Assembly: GCF_023091745.1 (NCBI RefSeq)
Contig: NC_068926.1
Location: 63,486,001-63,550,000, forward strand
From: Budorcas taxicolor
Taxonomy: Eukaryota; Chordata; Mammalia; Artiodactyla; Bovidae
Length of the DNA stretch: 64,000 nt
Direction: 5' to 3'
Part shown: piece after piece, positions 55,501-64,000 of the stretch
Position numbering within the stretch: the first letter of the stretch is position 1
How the letters are laid out: each line of letters opens with the position of its first letter
Notes under the pieces: generated by a model
What the model was told of the DNA's origin: nothing
What the model saw: only the letters and a program-made list of their open reading frames with translations
The model's database searches: none
Made by a program: the position numbers and the translations under genes

Positions 55501-58500
55501 GGTGGGGTGGCATCTGTGGAGGCAGCCTTCCCCAGGGGAACCCTGTGTGCTCTGTTCCAGAAAATCAAAGCTGTCTATGATACCAACCCGATCAAGTTCC
55601 GGACCCTGCAGAACATCCTGGAGGTGGAGAAGGAGATGTACGGGGCCGAGTGGCCCAAAGTGGGGGCCACGCTGGCACTGATGTGGCTGAAGAGGTGATG
55701 GGCTTGGGTGGCGGGGTGTTTGTGTGGCCGGGGGGCCAGAGGACCTGCCCTGCAGAGGACGGACGGCCAATCCCGCCACTGCCCCAGGGCGTCTGCTCTG
55801 ACGGGGCGGACGGGCACTTCGTCTTCCACATAGGTGCTCCCCTTGTGCAGCGCTACTTAGAGACAGAGAGAAAGCACCCTGGGGGCCAAGTTCTGCCTGA
55901 TGGTGACACTTCCTTGCTGGTTCCAGTCTCACCAGAGGCATAACAAACCCACGGATACTCCGGCCGCTGTGCTAAGCTCTTTATAGACACCTGATCATAT
56001 TTTATGGGCTGTGAGTTAGGTATGATCATCCCCATATATCCCCATGTCCTAGAGGAGGATGCTGGTGGCTTCTGGGGGCCAATTCATGGGCTCAGGGCAC
56101 AGGGCTAGGGCTGGGACAGAGTGGCTGAGCTCTGCAGTTATACAGGTTGCGCACTGCACAAAGACGTCCTGTCTACAGCCAGCCAGTCACATCACGCACA
56201 TGGCAGATTTGTATATTATGACAGCTTATTGACAGAACCACAGCATCTAGAGGAAAAAGAACTCTAATTCACATAAATTCGACCTGTGGGCTGGGGGCAG
56301 GGCACCCCGATATGGGATTTGAACTCAGATAGTCTCGCCCTAGAGTTAGTTGCCAGTGCTTGTGACCATGTTACATACTGTCCTCGTGGCACATACTTGG
56401 AACCGCATATAGTCATTCCATCTTATAGGTGAAGCCACTGAGGCTCAGAGAGGCCAGGCAGCTCGCTTGCTGAGCTCATGCTGCTCTCTGCTAGCTCCCG
56501 GATTCCCTCAGCTATGCAGACTCCTGAATCCCTGGCAGCAGCTACGAAGCCAGGGACCCATTCTCTGCCCCACTGATGTTCCCAACATTGCCCCTTCTCT
56601 GGGGCCTGGAGGCAGGAGCCAGGGAAGTCACACTTTCCCTGGATCCCCATCCCCAGAAGCTAATCCTCACCCACACTCTGTGCACTTCTTTGGTGACATG
56701 GAACAGGAAGAGTCTGCTCCCTGGAGGATGTGGCCAGTGTGGGCATCAGCGGGTAGGTAGGCTGTAACTAACACCCTTATGGCCTATTTTATGACTTCTC
56801 CACACTGAGCTGCCCTACTCTTGTCTGTCAGCCCGAGAGTCACACACCTGGAATGAGGAATGCCCCTGGGTCCATCCACTGGCAGGTTCTGTAGGTTTCT
56901 CAGGAAGAGCCAGGCAGAGAGTGACGTTTAGGTCAGGAAGTAGGCTGTTTGTGTCCAGAGGAGACATGCGCAGAGCCCGGTGACTAGGAGAGCACATCCT
57001 GGTGGATGTCAACAAGTCAAGCACATAATGAGCACCTGCTGTGTGCTGTGCCTGGTGCTGGATGCATGGGATGCTGCTTGAAGAGGCAGGGTCCCTCTTA
57101 GGGTATGACAGTCCACCCGAGGCAGGGGGTCAGGCTGTGGGGCAGGTCATGACAGCAGGATATGAGAACCTGGAGCAGAGAGAAATCAGGGGGCGCTTCC
57201 TGGAGGTGGGTTACCTATTAGCATCTCTAAGTCTGAGCAGCAGGGTCCCAGGAGGAAGAGGCCTTGAAGGGGTGGGAGGGCAGGAGAGGTACAGAGTATC
57301 CACCCCTCCAGGAGGATCTGGTCCAGCCAGGGCCCTGGATGCAAGGTGGGAGCAGGGAAAGATGAGGTGGAATTGGGCAAGGATGAATTCCAGCCCCCTT
57401 GGGGGTCCTGGGAAGCCATGGAGGGGCATTAGCAACGGGGTAAAATGGGGCTTGACAAAGACTCACTCCAGCTCTGGGCAGTGGGGGGGATCATAAAGGC
57501 TGGGAGAAGCAGGGGCTCAGGAGAGGTGGCCAGTCAGGGCAGGGCTGGGACTAGACCTGAGTGTGGTTCACACGCCAGGCTGATCCGCAATGATTGAGAG
57601 TTGTGATCCAAGCATGGAGGAGTTCCTTCACTTCACAGGTGATAAAGCTGAACTTTATCCTTTCAGTCCTTGGGCCAAGCGTTTCTGCCCCAGAAAGCCC
57701 CCAAATGAATCCCCACCCCCTCGCAGGGAGGGAGCAGAGGAGCCCAGTTAGGGAGTGAGACAGGCTCTTGCTGTCTAAGATATGAGACTGAGGCTTTTGG
57801 AGTACCTCTGTATTCCCCTCCGTGAAGTGGGCAGATTGTGCTGAGCTCAGTCTCACCGGACGACGGACCAAGGAGAGCAGATGAGATGACGTGGAATAAA
57901 GGGCTGGCACTGATCTGATTCTAAACTTGGTGGCCTTTCCATGACCCACACCCTGCTCCTGGCTCTTGGAGCATCATCCTACCTCAGAGGAAAGGCTCAA
58001 GTGGCCGCTGGAGGATGTGGACCACGGCACAGGCAGGGATGGGAGCCGGGAGCCCACAGGATCAGACTCGCTCGTGTTCTCAGCGTGGCCCTGGCCTGTG
58101 CTCCCTGAGCCTTTTGAGGACCAGAGCTGGGCCTTCAGCCCTATATTGACTGGCTTCGTCCCTCAAGCACAGATGGCCACGTGGCCATAGAAATGGGCAG
58201 AGCGTATCCAGACCCTGCCCTCTGTAGACTTCACAGCCCAGCAGAGGCCATGGCCGGGGTCAGTGCCAGGCCTGGTGTAGACGAGGTGATCTTGGGACAC
58301 GTGAGGTGATCCCCTGGTGGGGCGGAGGGTCACGTTACACAGAAGCTCGTGTAGACACGACAGCTCAGTATTCCGGGGTCATGGGAAGTACTTTATTCCG
58401 GGTACATCCGGGTCAGGATACATCCGGGTTTCTGTGTGGTGGGTGGGCGGGGCCGGCAGGAGCGAGCTGGGCCCTGACGCACCCTTTCCTTTCCGGCTGC

Positions 58501-61086
58501 AGAGGCCTGCGCTTCATCCAGGTCTTCCTCCAGAGCATCTGCGACGGCGAGCGGGACGAGAACCACCCCAACCTCATCCGCGTCAACGCCACCAAGGCCT
58601 ATGAGATGGCCCTCAAGAAGTACCACGGCTGGATTGTGCAGAAGATCTTCCAGGTGAGCCACCCCGCGGGCGCAGAGACCCCTGGCTTGTGGGGTTCGCC
58701 CTCCGCCCCACGCTCTCGCTGTGGCCCCCGTGCCCCGTGTCCGTGCTGCCCACCCCCGGCTCAGGAAGGGCTCTCCTCCGTCTGTCTGGGTGAGGCTGGT
58801 GCGATGAGAGGCCTTTGCTGCGCGGTGGGCATTTTCCTAAGTGCTCTGTGGCGGTTGTGATAAGGGCCCGATTGGGAGACCATGAGAATAGCCAGGGCAG
58901 AGACGAGGCCCTTAGGTTGACGGTGGGCCGACCTCACTGGCCCCTTGGATTCAGCTGGGACCCTGGCACTGGAGGGGGGTGGGGAGGGGAGGAAGGGCTC
59001 CTGTGCCCACCCACGGGGTTGTCTGCTGAAGGGACATCTGCTCACGAGGCTCTTGGTGACTTGTGTTGGGGTGATGGTGACCACAGGCCTTCGGCACCAG
59101 CCTGGCTATGGGAGAAGCCCACCGGAGAGGCGTCGAGAGCCCACGGGTGCACTGCACACTGTCCTGGCCCCCCTTTCTCCTACAGTAGCGCCCCCTGCCC
59201 GCCCATCTTCTCTGCGGAAAGAATGGGGCTCTGAGGGCGGGTCTCCCGCGTGGCTCAGGTCATGGGCAGGCAGAGTCAGGCGTCAACTGAATCCAGGCAG
59301 GAAATATGGCACCTGTGGGCCATCCGCCCTGGCAAGGCTGGGGACAGCACCCACCCCGGGCAGGGACTGCAAGAGCCCTGCCCGCCTGCCGCCCACAGAG
59401 CCTTGCCCCCTGTGAAGGCCCCACGACCACCATTATAACTGGTTGCCCTGAATGCCTAGCTCAAGGCGGGCTGCCCGTGGAGGGTCACTTTCACGAGAGC
59501 CCCTGTCCTTGTCTCCATTTCACAGATGAGGAAACTGATGCCCCAGACGTTAAGTATCTTGCTAGAGGTCACGCAGTAAGAAATTCCTGAGCCAGGATTC
59601 CTGAGCTTCAGTATCCTCATCTTGCAAATAGACATAAAATAGGCCCCGCCTCACAGGCTCATTGTGAAGAGTCTATGTATTATTCTGTATACAGTGCGTG
59701 GCATTTTGAAGCTATTTCTATTTTGATTCTTTTTTTTTTATTGGAGGATAATTGCTTTACAATGGTGTGTTGGTTTCTGCTGTACAAGGTGAATCAGACA
59801 TGAACGTGAAAGGTGCTCAGTTGTGTCCGACTCTACGACCCCATGAACTATACAGTCCGTGGAATTCTCCAGGCCAGAATACTGGAGTGGGTAGCCTTTC
59901 CCTTCTCCAGGGGATCTTCCCAACCCGGGGATCTTCCCAACCCAGGGACCAAACCCAGGTCTCTTGCATTGCAGGCGTATTCTTTACCAGCTGAGCCACA
60001 AGGGAAGCCCAAGAATACTTTAGTGGGTAGCCTATCCCTTTGCCGGGGGATCTTCCTAACCCAGAAATTGAACTGGGGTCTCCTGCATTGCGGGCGGATT
60101 CTTTACCAACTGAGCTATCAGGGAAGCCAAATCAGATATAAGTATACATATATATCCTCTCTCTTGAGCCCCCCTCCCACCCACCCCCCCATTTTGATTT
60201 TTAATGATAATGTTATTATTTGTAATTTCCTCACCTTTTCAAACTTGTAGCCTAAGCCTTTTTATCCGGTTGCATTGTTTTCCTTCTGGTTCGGAAATTC
60301 TATGAATTTCTGGTTCTCTGGGCTTTTCAAATTTCTCTGAAATTTAGGGAAGTGTCGCCCCCTGAAGGTCAGAAGAGGAACAGCACAGATTCGCCATCCT
60401 CTCCCCGCCCCGCCCCTCAGTTAGTGGGTCTCAGGAGGAAGCCGTTCACCTTCTCCAGAGCAGGGAACCCACCGGAGGGAAGAGGTCCTTCCTCGCAGAG
60501 CACCTACTGTGTGCCTGGTGCTGTGCTCAGCACTTGACACGACCTCAATCCTGATAAGAGCAACCCAGTGGGGTGGGTGCCATTGTTATCCCCATTTTAC
60601 AAATGAGGAAACTGAGGCTCAGAGAGGCTAAGTAACTTGCTCAAGGCTCACCGCTAGTCGGCAGTAAAAGCTGGAATTTGAAGCCAGATCTGTCTCCCCA
60701 GAGCTTCCTGCTGTCCCTCACCTGGTAGAAAGGGACACACACACAACCCCCCGCCACCACCACACTTGGCCTTTCCTGTTCAGTGCCATGAATAACACAG
60801 ACCTCCTGCCCAGCGCGGACCTTGGGGGCATTCCCTCCCAGAACCTGACCAGGGGCTGGGCTCCCCCTCTAACGCTGTGCCACCCCCTGTCACCCCTCTC
60901 AAGGCAGCGCTGTATGCGGCCCCCTATAAGTCCGACTTCCTCAAAGCGCTCTCCAAGGGCCAGAATGTGACAGAGGAGGAATGCCTGGAGAAGGTCCGCC
61001 TCTTCCTGGTCAATTACACGGCCACCATCGACGTCATCTATGAGATGTACACCAGCATGAACGCCGAGCTCAACTACAAGGTGTAG
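40420..61086 (+). CDS. GLTP: GLTP, glycolipid transfer protein (complete, five exons)
   Basis: Exons join 40420-40522, 54540-54598, 55561-55694, 58503-58653 and 60904-61086, with GT-AG borders and agreeing phases (1, 0, 2, 0). The product is 209 residues, the family length, starting MALLAEHLLRPLPADKQIE and ending MNAELNYKV. GLTP is a soluble all-helical protein with the two-layer GLTP fold that shuttles glucosylceramide and other glycosphingolipids between membranes. The known sugar-binding residues are all present: Asp48, Asn52, Lys55, Trp96, His140 and Tyr207. The FFAT-like motif PFFDCLG (residues 32-38), used for VAP contact at the ER, is kept and is split by intron 1. The ATG is the first in the CpG-rich leader that opens this frame (context gaaATGg). 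No defect was seen. Confidence 0.97.
42285..42470 (-). repeat. MER5-type hAT DNA transposon remnant
   Basis: ggagacatgtttggttgtcac and ggatgctggtaaacaccctc belong to the MER5 group, in the opposite orientation to the copy at 43.1 kb. Confidence 0.6.
43115..43325 (+). repeat. MER5A-type hAT DNA transposon remnant
   Basis: gggtttctccaccatgacac, ctgtcctgtgctttgtaag, ccagatgccagcagcatccc and taacaaccaaaaata are MER5A signatures. Confidence 0.7.
43548..43905 (-). mobile_element. CHR-L SINE interrupted by a Bov-tA SINE
   Basis: CHR-L body 43560-43663 (ttattgggctgcattgggca) resumes at about 43850 with ggattcttatccactggacc. The head segment is doubled (two ccaccaggaaa copies). Confidence 0.75.
43664..43850 (-). 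mobile_element. Bov-tA SINE nested in CHR-L
   Basis: Reversed unit from gtcagagtcgctcagttgtg to head accagctgagccaca. Confidence 0.85.
44925..45290 (-). mobile_element. L1-type fragment hosting a nested Bov-tA SINE
   Basis: cattttattgaggtatagtt continues at 45156 as atagttgctttacgatgttg. atagttgctt at 44943-44952 and 45156-45165 is the target-site duplication. Confidence 0.85.
44953..45155 (+). mobile_element. Bov-tA SINE nested in L1
   Basis: Head cccaggtggttcagtggtaa, body caacccactccactccagta and tail gttgcaaaagagccggacat. Limits are set by the 10-bp duplication. Confidence 0.9.
45577..45778 (+). mobile_element. BOV-A2 SINE (3' unit) ending in an AGC microsatellite
   Basis: Tail of the first A unit, linker tttcatgcattggagaagg, second unit, then an AGC repeat of nearly eight units at 45754-45776. 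Confidence 0.9.
47312..47423 (-). mobile_element. CHR-type SINE
   Basis: Reversed: T-run, gctaaggatcaaacccaggc B-box, head gaccacgaggaaattccc. Confidence 0.82.
47545..47700 (+). repeat. MIR SINE
   Basis: cctcattttacaaatgtgga, aacggcgctcagagaggtta and ccacacagcaagtaag. Confidence 0.7.
47787..47967 (-). mobile_element. CHR-L SINE
   Basis: tttatttatttggctgcact, accagggattgaacctgggc and head ggaccaccagggaagtccc. Confidence 0.87.
48110..48250. promoter_or_regulatory. Possible conserved non-coding element in GLTP intron 1
   Basis: Repeat-free stretch with GTTAATAAATGATTC (HNF1/homeodomain-like), CAGCTG, TAATC and ATTATGAT cores between SINE-bearing flanks. Function is inferred from composition only. 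Confidence 0.25.
48912..49035 (+). mobile_element. tRNA-type SINE
   Basis: ggggactttcctggcagccc head, aggttccatccctggttagg B-box, A-tail. Confidence 0.82.
49574..49706 (-). mobile_element. Bov-A unit with 12-bp target-site duplication
   Basis: Reversed single unit beginning gctgctgctgctgctaagtc. agtggcatgctt flanks it at 49562-49573 and 49707-49718. Confidence 0.9.
50400..50540 (+). repeat. MIR SINE remnant
   Basis: gcggttaagtcacttgtcca and gagctgagatctgaactcag. Confidence 0.5.
51896..52038 (-). mobile_element. CHR-type SINE
   Basis: T-run, accagggattgaacccgcgc B-box, decayed head accactggaccatagaagtt. Confidence 0.82.
52668..52884 (+). mobile_element. Bov-tA SINE inserted in an MIR
   Basis: Body gagcccgcctgccagtgcag, caacccactccaggagaatt, tail gtggcaaagagtcagacacg. 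MIR-like sequence lies on both sides (accacaaccctgtgaaataa before, tgaggaaactaagt after). Confidence 0.85.
54540..54598 (+). CDS. GLTP: GLTP exon 2
   Basis: Acceptor ttgtccccag, donor gtatgt. It encodes DCLGSPVFTPIKADISGNIT, which includes Asp48 and Asn52 of the glycolipid headgroup site. Confidence 0.96.
54990..55110 (+). repeat. MIR SINE
   Basis: tatccccattttacagacag, ggaaaccgaggcccagag and cagcaagtaagtggcagagg. Confidence 0.7.
55265..55440 (+). repeat. MIR SINE
   Basis: accagctgtgtgaccctaag and cttcctcatctgtaaattgg, the 5' half of MIR. Confidence 0.65.
55561..55694 (+). CDS. GLTP: GLTP exon 3
   Basis: Acceptor tctgttccag, donor gtgatg. It encodes KIKAVYDTNPIKFRTLQNIL through GATLALMWLK, which includes Lys55 and Trp96; the tryptophan stacks on the sugar in this family. 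Confidence 0.96.
56380..56480 (+). repeat. MIR SINE remnant
   Basis: cttataggtgaagccactga then ggctcagagaggccaggc. Confidence 0.6.
58503..58653 (+). CDS. GLTP: GLTP exon 4
   Basis: Acceptor ttccggctgcag, donor gtgagc. It completes Arg99 then encodes GLRFIQVFLQSICDGERDEN through KKYHGWIVQKIFQ, which includes His140 and Trp142. Confidence 0.96.
59186..59199 (-). promoter_or_regulatory. CTCF-like site in GLTP intron 4
   Basis: The - strand reads GGCAGGGGGCGCTA, a good fit to the CTCF core. It points back toward the GLTP promoter. Confidence 0.4.
59500..59700 (+). repeat. MIR SINE pieces
   Basis: catttcacagatgaggaaac, then a second piece with cagtatcctcatcttgcaaa. Confidence 0.6.
59732..60200 (-). 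mobile_element. L1-type fragment split by a partly duplicated Bov-tA SINE
   Basis: L1 start ttattggaggataattgctt, resuming near 60130 as aatcagatataagtatacat. Between lies a reversed Bov-tA whose head half (to cagggaagcc) occurs twice. Confidence 0.8.
60354..60370 (-). promoter_or_regulatory. CTCF-like site in GLTP intron 4 (second)
   Basis: The - strand reads GACCTTCAGGGGGCGAC, matching most core CTCF positions, in the same orientation as the site at 59186. Confidence 0.35.
60490..60700 (+). repeat. MIR SINE
   Basis: ttatccccattttacaaatg, gctcagagaggctaagtaac. Confidence 0.72.
60904..61086 (+). CDS. GLTP: GLTP exon 5 and stop
   Basis: Acceptor cccctctcaag. It encodes 60 residues, AALYAAPYKSDFLKALSKGQ through FLVNYTATIDVIYEMYTS to NYKV, then TAG. 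Tyr207 near the end belongs to the binding site. Confidence 0.96.
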   Translation, partial: AALYAAPYKSDFLKALSKGQNVTEEECLEKVRLFLVNYTATIDVIYEMYTSMNAELNYKV

Positions 61087-61294
61087 GCCAGCTCCACAGC
61101 GGGTGCTCCGGACGGCACACCCCCGGACCGCAGACCCCTTGCAGGAACAGGCAAACCCGAATCACTGCGAATCTGGCTGGCCAGCTGCCCCTGTCCGTGG
61201 CACGCCCCCAGAGCAGCCTTGAGTCGGGCCAGGGCCCACACGGGGCCGGCCCTGGTCTTTTAAAAGTCACGTTTGGGATCTGCCCTCCTGGAGC

Positions 61295-61300
61295 AATAAA
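61295..61300 (+). terminator. GLTP: GLTP polyadenylation signal candidate (proximal)
   Basis: AATAAA 209 nt after the stop codon. Another AATAAA lies at 61397-61402. Either could give a short 3' UTR. Confidence 0.4.
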
Positions 61301-62053
61301 TAACCGTCACACTTCCGAATCTCCTTTGAATTTCATGACAGCACAGACTGACTTTATGCCTTCATTTCAGTGTGGTAAAAATCAATTAATATTTCTAATA
61401 AATCAAGTCCTAGGGTTTTTTGGTCCCCTCCAGCCCCCATTCGGAGCATGACTCTGGGGGAAGTGGTGTTAGATCCGTCGCTTTGAAAATAGGCACGTGT
61501 CTTTCTGAGGAGCTGGCTGAATGATGTTTTGAGTGTTTTAAGGACCATGAGGGGGTTTGATCTGAAATTATACAGGGCCCCTCTTGTGGGATTGTTTTTC
61601 TTTTTAAAGCAAACTGGTGTGTGTGCGCATGTGGTTTGCACAGCCGAACCTCCAGCACTGTCATTAGGGCCCTCTCTTACTGTCTTGCCAGACAGTGTTT
61701 TTTATAGCTGAAACCAACCAGCAAGCCTTTGATGACCAAGGGAAGGCTTATTTTAAAGCTATCAGACACACATAACTGACTGTAGATGACTGCATTTGCA
61801 TTCTTCTGCATAATTACCTTCTTCAGGGACAGCCATTCCAACCTAAGCAACTACCTACCATGTGTATTCTTTTGAGGGGGAGAGGATGAACCCACGAACA
61901 CGCCTTACTGCCTTAACTGTCCTTCCTGGCTCTAAAAAGAATTGTCTTTTTAATGTGTCGGGATGACCAAAGCAACCCACAAAGAATTGATGTATGTTTA
62001 AAAACCCAATGAGGAACAATTGGTGATTTTTACGCAGAAACTAAATAATCCTT

Positions 62054-62063
62054 AATAAATAAA
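62054..62063 (+). terminator. GLTP: GLTP polyadenylation signal (distal, double)
   Basis: Overlapping AATAAATAAA, followed about 22 nt later by GGTGTGCTGTTTTG. Cleavage is expected near 62075-62085. Confidence 0.7.
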
Positions 62064-62981
62064 TCTCTATTTTGGAATCACATTGGTGTGCTGTTTTGAT
62101 TCTTGATTTTTTTTTTTCTTGTTCTTTCTGGATCAAAGGATACAACTGGGGACCAGCCAAGGACTTGCTTTTTAGTCTCTGGGTCCCATTTTCTGGTTTT
62201 GAAAAATAGAACTGGCTGCCACGTTGAGAAACCGACATGTCCCAGAAAAATCTTTATTTCTAGCTTCTTAGAGAAATCAAACTGCCTGGCTGGAAATGAG
62301 AGATGACTGCCCCCTTGGCTGGATGGGGCGATTGGGTAGATATACTTTCACTTTACCTCAGTCTCCACCAATCCCTATTGCCTCCCCAACCCTGTAACCA
62401 TTGGTTATTTGCACTTTATCATGGGCAGGTGCTTTTTATGGTGCTAGGGTTAAATGTGGAGGAAAATATTTTACTTCATTCCTGCTCCTGCATAACACAC
62501 AGTCTAGTGGGCAAGATGGACCAGTAAATCAGCAGAGGTAATATAGAGTGGTCAGCGCCCAGAGGGAGCCTGAGTCCACAGATTGGGGCACACACTGAAC
62601 CTTGATGGAAAAGTTGGGGTTGTGAGGATCCCAGTAGAGGAGGAAGAGGGGACACTCCAGTTCATAGGCAGTGTCCTTTTGGCTTGACCCAGAGCAGGCT
62701 GTGTATGTGAGACATCATGCCACTGAGGAATTTGAGCTTGACTCTGAAAACTGTGGAACATCTTCAGAGCTCTTCTGCACAATCAGCCGGATATCCAGTT
62801 TGGAAGGTTCCCTCTGATGTGGCCAAGGGGTAGAAGTCTGAACTAAGTTTTGTGCTGTCTCTGATTTCATGATGTTTCCTAACATTGCTGATAGGAAGAA
62901 TGCCACTGATCTTTCTAAGCTCAACGTGCTTTTTAGGACTTTTCCCTTTGAATATAAAATTCTGCCAACAAATTTTTTAAA

Positions 62982-63012
62982 TTGTGTGTGTGTGTATACA
63001 TATATATATTTT
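62982..63012 (+). repeat. TG/TA simple repeat
   Basis: tgtgtgtgtgtgt followed by atacatatatatatt. Confidence 0.8.
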
Positions 63013-63026
63013 AGAAAGAGCTTTTT

Positions 63027-63217
63027 GGGACCTCCCTCGCAGTCCAGTGGTTAAGATCTCACTTTCTAATACAGGGAGTGCAGGTTCGATCCCTGGTTGG
63101 GGAGCTAAGATCCAGCATACCTCATGGCCAAAAAACCAAAACATAAAACAGAAATATTGTAACAGATTTTCAATAAAGGCTTTAAGAATGGTCCACATTA
63201 AAAAAAAAAAAAAAAGG
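63027..63217 (+). mobile_element. tRNA-type SINE (CHR group)
   Basis: gggacctccctcgcagtcca head, aggttcgatccctggttggg B-box, tail ttcaataaaggctttaagaa and a long A-run. Confidence 0.88.
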
Positions 63218-63454
63218 TTTTCTGCATGTTTCCAGCATAATATAGTGACACCAGGAAGGCAGTTTCTCTGTGGAAGGTCAGAATTTTCCCAGGACAGCCT
63301 TCTTTATTCCTGGTACCTGCCTGGCCCCAGGAGCACTTTGGGATTGTGACCCCAGAGATGAAGTCAGCAGTGCATCTATGCCTTCTCATGTCATCCTTGT
63401 CAGAGTGGGATTCACTTCTGCCTGGGGCAGGGAGGAAGGAACACACATCGAGCA

Positions 63455-63615
63455 CCAGCTGTATACCAGGCCCTGCACATCATTTCACAAGTGCCCTGAC
63501 GTGGGCATCAGCAGCTGCATTTATCAGATAAAGAGACTGAACACCCCAGGGATGGGGCAAGAGAACTCAGCCAGGGTGATCCTGCCAGGTCTGGGGGCAC
63601 CTCTGGCTCTCATCT
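63455..63615 (+). repeat. MIR SINE remnant
   Basis: cgagcaccagctgtatacca and tttatcagataaagagactg. Confidence 0.5.
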
Positions 63616-63696
63616 GACTCCATATCTCCTCCAAGTCGTGCCCGTTTGGATGCCAGTGGACGGAGTGAGCCCAAAAGTTTGATAGAGACTGACTCT

Positions 63697-63845
63697 TGGG
63701 ACTTCCCTGGTGGTCCAGTGGTTAAGACTCCGAGCTTCCACTGCAGGGGCCACCGTTTGCATCCCTGGTTGGGTAAGGTCTGCATGCCATGTGGTGTGGC
63801 CAAATAAGGCTCTAAAAATAAAGTATATTAAAAAAAAAAAAAAAG
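63697..63845 (+). mobile_element. tRNA-type SINE
   Basis: gggacttccctggtggtcca head, near-intact and followed by a long A-run, so probably young. Confidence 0.9.
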
Positions 63846-64000
63846 GACTCTCTACTCGTTGCTGCATTTAGTTAAACCTCCCTGAACTGTGATTCAAATT
63901 CTCTTATTATAGACAAGAAACTGAAGCTCACTTCCCCATAAAAAGCCTCCGTTTCCTTTTCGGTACCAGGGGGGTCCCGCCAGTAGCCACTCTCACAGGT

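Larger units (their letters stand above)
61087..62080 (+). other. GLTP: GLTP 3' UTR
   Basis: About 1 kb after the stop codon is free of SINEs and carries AATAAA at 61295 and 61397 and a double AATAAATAAA at 62054. The last is followed by GTGTGCTGTTTTG, a good GU-rich element, so it is taken as the main end. Confidence 0.75.
62081..64000. other. Downstream flank of GLTP
   Basis: No gene recognised. It holds two tRNA-type SINEs, a TG/TA simple repeat near 62985-63010 and an MIR near 63.5 kb. In human the next gene downstream is TRPV4, but no TRPV4 exon is seen here. Confidence 0.6.

Noticed and set aside
55210..55941. 243-codon frame on the - strand over GLTP exon 3
   Set aside because: It is antisense to a conserved exon and crosses its intron borders; the openness comes from GC-rich codons on the other strand.
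1250..63845. tRNA-like B-box sequences (ggttcgatccctgg) at many places
   Set aside because: All sit in SINE heads; none is a complete tRNA gene with a cloverleaf.
1..64000. CRISPR arrays, operons, phage or bacterial genes
   Set aside because: The window is mammalian nuclear DNA; no regularly spaced repeats or prokaryotic gene layout.
62081..64000. TRPV4 exons expected downstream of GLTP
   Set aside because: No frame here resembles TRPV4; the gene is likely beyond the window.

Overview
This window is nuclear DNA from a ruminant (cattle, sheep, goat or a close relative). The three protein-coding genes are mammalian, with short exons in long introns. The repeats are ruminant-specific: Bov-tA and BOV-A2 SINEs, CHR-type tRNA SINEs and a BovB (RTE) LINE end. 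Older mammalian repeats (MIR, L2, MER5, a Tigger-like element) are also present. The species cannot be fixed from the sequence alone.

Layout. (1) Positions 1 to about 8.93 kb hold the 3' end of GIT2 on the + strand: four last coding exons encoding 182 residues, then a long 3' UTR. (2) About 8.93 to 12.85 kb is the gap between two converging genes. (3) About 12.85 to 27.6 kb holds TCHP (trichoplein) on the - strand. All 12 coding exons were placed, plus a probable non-coding first exon in a CpG-rich promoter. (4) About 27.7 to 39.9 kb is a repeat-rich intergenic stretch between the two divergent promoters. (5) About 40.2 to 62.1 kb holds GLTP (glycolipid transfer protein) on the + strand, complete in five coding exons and 209 residues, with a 14 kb first intron. 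(6) 62.1 to 64 kb is downstream flank with repeats only. As I recall it, the order GIT2, TCHP, GLTP matches human chromosome 12q24.11.

The genes do not form one pathway. GIT2 is an ArfGAP scaffold of focal adhesions and endocytic traffic. TCHP is a keratin-filament and mother-centriole protein that restrains cilium growth. GLTP moves glycosphingolipids between membranes in the cytosol.

Most notable observations: a perfect RFX X-box palindrome at the TCHP promoter; an apparent one-base expansion of an A-run at the end of TCHP coding exon 4, whose frame would be rescued by a second donor 5 nt downstream; loss of one of two reported ubiquitin-acceptor lysines in TCHP; a set of CTCF-like sites that would divide TCHP from GLTP; and a BovB tail whose reading frame ends in the same peptide that the nearby SINEs encode. 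I found no undescribed gene system. All motif and splice calls were read by eye.
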